DNA from: Brachycybe producta | Lineage: Eukaryota > Arthropoda > Diplopoda > Playtdesmida > Andrognathidae | Assembly (NCBI GenBank): GCA_036925085.1 | Contig: JAUPFP010000030.1 | Location: 2,699,045 to 2,763,044, forward strand | Length of the DNA: 64,000 nucleotides | Reading direction: 5' to 3' | Shown: positions 58,482 to 64,000 of the stretch, piece by piece | How the letters are laid out: every line of letters starts with the position of its first letter | Position numbering within the stretch: position 1 is the first letter of the stretch | Notes under the pieces: generated by a model | Seen by the model: only the letters and a program-made list of their open reading frames with translations | Databases searched by the model: none | What the model was told of the DNA's origin: nothing | Program-made: the position numbers and the translations under genes

Positions 58482-59188
58482 TTTCAGAATAGCAAAATTA
58501 AAAAAAATATTAAAATATTTTAAAAAACTAGAAAGGGGGGGGGGTCAGGATAAAAAGATGAACAGGATTAACATTGGGGTAACTAAAACCCGACACAGAA
58601 TGCATATAGAATTAGATGAACACTATATTTTAATTAATGAACTCACATTTTAAAGGGATGAACATTGGTTTAAGGGGGATGAACATGATTTTATGGGGTT
58701 AGGTTAGGTTCGGTTACCTAACCGAACCTAAACTAAAACCATGTTCATCCCTTTAAAGAATGTTCATTCTTTTATTTCTCTGTTCATCCCTTTAAAATGT
58801 GTTTTCATCCATTCATCCATGATATAGTGTTCAACTTATTCTATATGCATTCTGTGTCGGGGTTTAGAGTTACCCCAATGTTCATCCCGTTTATTCGTTC
58901 ATCTTTTTATCCTGATCCCTAGAAGGGTAGCTCACTCACTCAAGGGTATTTTAATGTTTGATATTTTTCAAAATTCACTTTTTTATAGACCAAAAATTAA
59001 AAATTCCATTAGCTTTAATAAGCTCGGTCATTTTCAAACTTACATAAAAAGCTTACTTTGAAAGATATCAAAATGATTGAGTTACTCTTCTAGTTTCTAA
59101 AACACATTCTAGTTGGTTTTTAATTTTACATTCGAAAGACAACATAATCAATAATTTTAGAGCCGTTTACACTTTAAAACAACCTTAA
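58482..59188. repeat. Family A foldback split by a nested insertion
   Basis: The left end CTTGTCTTTCAGAATAGCAA with AAAAAACTAGAAAG is separated from GGGTAGCTCACTCACTCAAG and the rest of the element by the insertion 58536-58918. The reverse-orientation loop CATTTTCAAACTTACATAAA follows, then CTCTTCTAGTTTCTAAAACA and the well-preserved end CCGTTTACACTTTAAAACAA then CCTTAA. Confidence 0.8.
58536..58918. mobile_element. hAT-like element nested in family A
   Basis: Inverted ends GGTCAGGATAAAAAGATGAA and GTTCATCTTTTTATCCTGAT. It is flanked by CTAGAAAG (58528-58535) and CTAGAAGG (58919-58926), an 8-bp duplication with one difference, taken from the conserved ACTAGAAGGG of the host element. The whole insert is a foldback: AAAGGGATGAACATTGG and CATGTTCATCCCTTTAAAG pair inside it. 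At its centre is TTAGGTTAGGTTCGGTTACC followed by TAACCGAACCTAA. No coding capacity. Confidence 0.75.
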
Positions 59189-59454
59189 TTGCATTTTAAT
59201 TTTTGATATCTTTCAAAATTAACAAATTTTAAAAAAAAATATCGCCTGCTTAAAAGTTGGGTTCATTTTCAAATTGACATAAAAAAGCTTATTTTGAAAG
59301 ATATCAACATGAAAATAACGTTAAATGGTTAAGCTCTACCCTTCTAGTTTCTAAAACAAATTCAAGTTCCTCTTCATTTTGCATCTGAAAGACAAAATAA
59401 TCAAAAGAGTTCGCGGCGAGGCGCCCGTTCACACTCCAAAAAAACAAGCTTAAT
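59189..59454. repeat. Family A foldback, right part, reverse orientation
   Basis: Begins in the loop arm (TTTTTGATATCTTTCAAAAT) with ATATCGCCTGCTTAAAAGTT and CATTTTCAAATTGACATAAA. It then has the complete right arm, CTACCCTTCTAGTTTCTAAA, TTTTGCATCTGAAAGAC and the end ACAAGCTTAA. Abuts the previous copy. Confidence 0.7.
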
Positions 59455-59793
59455 AAAGACTTGTCATATTTAAGTGAGTTTTAAGTGAGATAACAACACG
59501 TTCAACATTATAAGATTAATTTTCTTGAGTGAATTGAGAATTCGAGTTCAACCAAAGTGACTGCTGACACAAAGGGTTGTTGAGTGGGCAAAAAGGAAAC
59601 CTTGAATTCAAATTTAATAAAAAAAAGGTCAATGGAACACGACCGCGACCACCACCAACCACTCTTGCAATTTGTATCAATTATCAGTTATTATAAATTA
59701 TATATGAATGATCAATTATTTGGATATTAATCAACAACTTCTTCAAACAAAGTCCAAACAAGGCTACAACATCATTTAGGCCGCCTTCTTCAA

Positions 59794-60060
59794 ATGGACC
59801 ACTTTGTGACGCCACGTAAAGTTGCCGCTTTTAGCTGACAATTAACATATAGAGGGGGGGGGGCTATATTTTATAAAAAGCCACCACCGACAGCGTTTTC
59901 TTGCATCACAGTGACGATGAGTAGGTTGAGAGTGCCACAAGTGGCGACAACCACTATTTGTTAATATTGTCAATATACTCTTGAGTGGCCCACGACGACA
60001 GCAGGACATTGTTTTATATGACATTCTCCACATGAGCCACGCCAAAGAGAGGTCCGTGTG
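59794..60060. repeat. Short-TIR element (family I), copy 2
   Basis: Left GGACCACTTTGTGACGCCAC; right GAGCCACGCCAAAGAGAGGTCC as the imperfect inverted end. Contains GCGTTTTCTTGCATCACAG and AGTGGCGACAACCACT. Same family as 4310-4690 by its terminus. Confidence 0.5.
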
Positions 60061-60744
60061 AAACAGACCCAAAAAAGTAGTTTTATTGCAAAATAAATGA
60101 AATATTGAGTTTATTTTTTCTGTATTTTCAGAAGCAAAATTGTAGACGACTAGAAAGTAGAAAAGTGAAAAAAACTTTTCAGTGGAAACTAATACAAAGT
60201 GGAAGAGACAAGAAGATTTTTTTTGTGTTAAAAAATTTTATGAAAATACAGTATATAATTCGTGTTATCCGTTTTCACTGTATTTTCAAAACTCAAAAAC
60301 AAAAGCGCAGTTTTATTGGTGGCCTTTGATGTGAAATAACATCTTTCACCAATTATTACAAAAATATATTTGGCTCCATCTTGATCGCATAAAAAAGACG
60401 TCCAAAAACAGTTATGCCGCATTTATAGTCGCCATTTGGCGGCCATCATAAATATTTGTATTCATAATGTGTATCTACAAATAAAGGTGGACGTGATAGC
60501 TAAATGGACGATTATAGGCTTTATTTTTATTGATGAAGTTAATTTCGGATATCCTGGAGTGATTTGTGAAATTAAATTTATTTGCATAAATAACAAAACA
60601 ACCTCTAAAATTAATACCAGATATACAGTATGTTTTAAAATCAAATGCCATATATAGTTTAATTTTCAAAATATACCATATTATGCAGAACACAGCTTGT
60701 AATTTGGCAAAAAAAAAATGTTAATCCCATCCTTAATATGGTTT

Positions 60745-61080
60745 TAAAGTATTAATTAAAGAAACCTCTCGAAATCTGATTATTCTACCTTTCAGAAGAG
60801 CAAAATGAAAAGAAACTTGAATGTGTTTTAGAAACTAGAAGGGCAGCTCAATCATTTAAGAGTAAAATTCATGTTGATATCTTTCAAAATAAGCTTTTTT
60901 TATATAAAATTTCCAAATTTAATAGACTTTTAACCGGGCACTATTTTTTTTTTTTTAATTTTTGTTTATAAAATATAAAAAGTTTATTTTGAAAAATATC
61001 AACATAAAAATGAGTTACACTTCTTAGTTTCTTAAAACACTTTCTAGTTTCTTTAAATTTTGCTCTTCTGAAAGGGGGGG
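60745..61080. repeat. Family A foldback, full
   Basis: GGTTTTAAAGTATTAATTAA, CTACCTTTCAGAAGAGCAAA, GTGTTTTAGAAACTAGAAGG, TTCATGTTGATATCTTTCAA, AAAAAGTTTATTTTGAAAAA, CACTTTCTAGTTTCTTTAAA, ending in a run of G at 61073-61083. Confidence 0.7.
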
Positions 61081-61519
61081 GGGGCAAAGTGGAAATAAAA
61101 AGTAAATCCAGAAAATCTCTGTACAAAAGCCAAGGAGCTAAAAAAGATATTAAAAAAGATTTAAATCCAGAAGAAGAAGAAGAAAAAGCCGACTGAATAT
61201 AATTTATATAAATTCTGTTTGAACATGGAAGACATTTTTATTTGTGTTGACAAATTCCACACCCTTTTTTTTAGTGACACACACAGACAAGGGTGCATTT
61301 GGATTACAATTGCTTTGCCGCAGGTACAGCTGTTCAACGTCTGTCTGTGCTGCTCTGTTAGTAACGACGACGACATTCAATCAGTCAGCCAGACCTGATT
61401 ACGAGAGAGAAAAACGCCCATATTGTGTTTGCTGCAAACAACATGCTGACAAACCTGCAGGTAAAACGTCCTTTGAAGATAAAAATGAGCGGCAGACATC
61501 TTGTGAAAATGTAGCAATC

Positions 61520-61840
61520 ACACAAGAGCAAAATTAATAGAAACTAGAAAGTGTTTTAGAAGCTAGAAGGGTAACACAATCACTTAAAAGGATTTTCATA
61601 TTGATATGTTTCAAAATAAACTTTTTAATGAAACAAATATTTAAAAAAAATATCGTCTGCTTAAAGTTTGCTCATTTTCAAACTGACATAAAAAGCTTAT
61701 TTTGAAAGATATCAACATGAAAATATCCTTAATTGATCGAGCTACCCTTCTAGTTTCTAAAACACTTTCAAGTTTCCATTCATTTTGCACCTGAAAGACA
61801 AGAGTTTGAGAGGCGGCCCCCGAACCACATTAAATATAGA
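61520..61840. repeat. Family A foldback, reverse orientation, well preserved
   Basis: AGAGCAAAATTAATAGAAAC, GTGTTTTAGAAGCTAGAAGG, CAATCACTTAAAAGGATTTT, loop CTCATTTTCAAACTGACATA, AAAAGCTTATTTTGAAAGAT, ATCAACATGAAAATATCCTT, CTACCCTTCTAGTTTCTAAA and TTTTGCACCTGAAAGACAAG. The two inner arms pair almost perfectly. Confidence 0.8.
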
Positions 61841-63182
61841 TACCTCCTTAAAACCCATGAGGCTTTTATTGTGCCGCTAGATCCTGGTGGGTTCTCTGAG
61901 TTTCATGAATCAGGTGGATTTTGTGGGCTTGATGGGCTGGACTCACAATACCGTTTTGTACAATGAGTCTTACTGTAGGTCTTTAAAAATACCATCCCTA
62001 GTATGTTTTGAAGAACTTCTTCGCTCTTTGTTACCATCATGACAATAGTGTGTTTTCAAATGCACCCACAGTGTTTTCTTTTGTTGAGTAATGTAAACGT
62101 ATCAACTTGGCAATTCATTCAAAGAAACGGAAGTGTCACTTTGGTCAAATGCCAAATGAGTGTCGTATTTTTTTTGTTTCGTTATAAATGGGATTCCCTG
62201 ACCCACATTTTTATATGAAATAAAAAAAAGCTTATTTTGCAACAACAAAAAAAACAAAATATAAAATTGCTCAATCTAGTCTTAATTTTAAAAATGCGAC
62301 CCAATCAACCAAAACCACTTTTTATCCAGATTCTAAGAAGAAGAAAAAAAGCAAAACAGTTCTCCAGGGTTAAATTAAAGGCCATCTATTGGAACATGCC
62401 AATTCCCGATTGACTAGACACGAATATTTGCGTTTTTGTATTCACGCGGAATTCTTAATATGTTATTCGGCTTAAATATATTGGTCAAATGCGTTAAAAA
62501 AAACAACACCACTCATTAATAAATTAATAACTAAAAACCAACAACAAGATTCGAGCAATCATTATGACGTCAAACGCCAACAAACAAAAAAAACCGCATC
62601 CAGTTTTATTAATATTATATTAACAATGGCCTCCTTTTATTTTCAGGCGCCCATTTTACCTTCTTTTCTAGTCTCTAAATCAGAACAACGTGTATAAATT
62701 TTAAATAAATGTCTCCAGAAACAAAAGCCTCAAAAAATCTAGAAGGGTCATTTGTTCAACCTTTTAGAAAATTCTTTAAAAAGAAAAAAATTTCCCGGAT
62801 ATGCTTGGTTTTCTGCCATTTTCTTCTCAAATATGTAACCATAGAAAGCTTCAGAGGAGAAGTCTCCACATTCACATCAATTTATTCTTAAGAAAGCAAG
62901 CATGTTGTTTATAATGCCTTCTTTTTCTTGAGAAGGGTAGGGACAAATAGTTTGCTTCCTGGACAAGTTATCTTTAAAAATGAAGGCGCCGTACTACTTT
63001 CCAGAGTGCTGATGCCCTGTTTTCTTTCGTTTCCGGACAAAGACTTTGTATGCTTGATCTGGTGATTTCTTTATTTTTCTAGTTTCTAACAAACTTTGAA
63101 TTACACGAGACGACAAGTCCGTAAGACAGTGTCTTCAGATCGCGCCTCATAGTGCATGTATCTCACCTGTTGAGCCGAATAA

Positions 63183-63277
63183 TGTGCCATGTTTATAGTT
63201 GGCATTATGTGATGACGTCCTTCCAAATTTGTATTCATATTGTAAACAAGATGTGTCAACTATAAACGCAGCATAAC
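63183..63277. repeat. Small palindromic MITE (family H), copy 2
   Basis: A 95-bp element with GTGCCATGTTTATAGTTGGC on the left and GTGTCAACTATAAACGCAGC on the right, inverted to each other, around CCTTCCAAATTTGTATTCAT. CCTTCCAAATTTAAACTCA also occurs at about 47970, next to another single end. Confidence 0.65.
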
Positions 63278-63625
63278 AAAGCACGGTTTGAATGGCATTG
63301 GGGGGGGATCCCAAAAGGTTCATTTGTTAACTATGCGTGGCGCCTCCAAAATCAACTTATAGTTTGGTTAATTCCGGACGGACTTCAAAATACCCCAACT
63401 AAAGAACACAAGAGAGAGAAAACCAAACAAATATGACGGAGAATGAAATGCCTCGAAAAAACATACGAGGTCCCTTAAGAGAGTCAGTCCCTTTTCCATT
63501 TTATTGCAATCCTGCAATGAACTAATACCCGACCCGATGTTCATTACATATCAACCTCATTATAGTTGTCTTTTCCACTTAGAAAATCGATTTTCAATTG
63601 TGGAGATTTTTGCTCATTTCTCTTT

Positions 63626-63665
63626 CTCTCTATCTATCTATCTCTCTCTCTCTCTCTCTCTCTCT
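63626..63665. repeat. TC/TATC microsatellite
   Basis: TATCTATCTATC followed by (TC)n, about 40 bp in total. Simple sequence with no further function visible. Confidence 0.85.
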
Positions 63666-64000
63666 GATATAATAAATGAATAAATAAATAATTCCAATGA
63701 CATAAATAGTCATTTACTCATTAAACCTTTAATGTGGAATTAACTGTTAAATAATTACGGATGCGGATCAAAGAGTCTCCCCTCCTTTTCACTTTTTTAT
63801 TAAAAACAAACTAGAAACAAGAACTACAAGGGCTCCAAAGCAAAATACTTGTGTAAATTGCAAGGTAGATGGCGCCTGCAACCTCCATATAAGTGGCAAA
63901 CTACACTCACCAATTAGTTGAAACAGAATGCACCCTTTTAGCTCTAAAAACGTCCAAAACAACCTTAATTATCAGAGCACATGGCCTACTTATACCCAGA

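Larger units (their letters stand above)
58204..64000. other. Spacer upstream of ANKRD50 to window end
   Basis: Should contain the ANKRD50 promoter and 5' untranslated exon(s), which I cannot define. Recognised items are family A copies (58482-59188, 59189-59454, 60745-61080, 61520-61840), a nested hAT-like element (58536-58918), a family I element (59794-60060), a family H element (63183-63277) and a TC/TATC microsatellite (63626-63665). The remaining sequence, including 61850-63180 and 63290-64000, shows no exon or repeat I can support. Confidence 0.55.

Noticed and set aside
1-64000. CRISPR array, operon or defence-system content
   Set aside because: The window is a spliced eukaryotic locus; its repeats are dispersed MITEs and tandem satellites without regular spacers.

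Overview
This is a very AT-rich eukaryotic window, almost certainly from an arthropod nuclear genome. The evidence is spliced genes with GT-AG introns, a small secreted Rebers-Riddiford-type cuticle protein gene with a TATA box plus a TCAGT initiator, and a large load of short inverted-repeat (MITE-like) transposons in introns and spacers. I cannot place it more finely than arthropod. A crustacean or chelicerate is plausible, but that is inference. No operon, tRNA, rRNA or CRISPR structure was seen.

Five protein-coding genes can be built with consistent splice phases. (1) 7797-21487, + strand: seven exons encoding a 1056-residue type I membrane protein. It has a signal peptide, a THSD1-type ectodomain, one thrombospondin type 1 repeat, a CUB-like domain, one transmembrane helix and a long proline/serine-rich tail. 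(2) 22078-26728, - strand: thirteen exons encoding a 495-residue SAS10/UTP3 small-subunit processome protein, convergent with gene 1. (3) 33031-37984, + strand: twelve exons encoding a 541-residue SLC17-family (sialin-like) transporter. (4) 39065-39627, - strand: two exons encoding a 162-residue chitin-binding cuticle protein, tail-to-tail with gene 3. (5) 53938-58203, - strand: a single 4.27-kb coding exon for an ANKRD50 orthologue of 1421 residues, with P-loop NTPase, about 17 ankyrin repeats and a conserved C-terminal KKETPL.

The genes have no obvious joint pathway: a cell-surface adhesion-type receptor, a ribosome-biogenesis factor, an organic-anion transporter, a cuticle component and an endosomal recycling factor. 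The rest is spacer and intron. The dominant component is one foldback element family (family A, about 25 full or partial copies). Each copy is nearly one long palindrome, with outer ends reading TTAAGGT...ACCTTAA. Lesser families include hAT-like elements with 8-bp target duplications (14.1 kb, 11.6 kb, 36.8 kb, 58.5 kb), a TTAA-flanked piggyBac-like insert at 50.8 kb, a family with GGCCTCATTA termini clustered below ANKRD50, two tandem-repeat blocks (2.3-3.26 kb and 16.4-17.1 kb), and two long perfect-looking hairpins. Several elements are nested, giving a relative order of activity. I found no novel multi-gene system. The most interesting items are the foldback family, the TSP1-CUB version of THSD1, the PDZ-ligand tail of ANKRD50, and two hairpins that could yield small RNAs.
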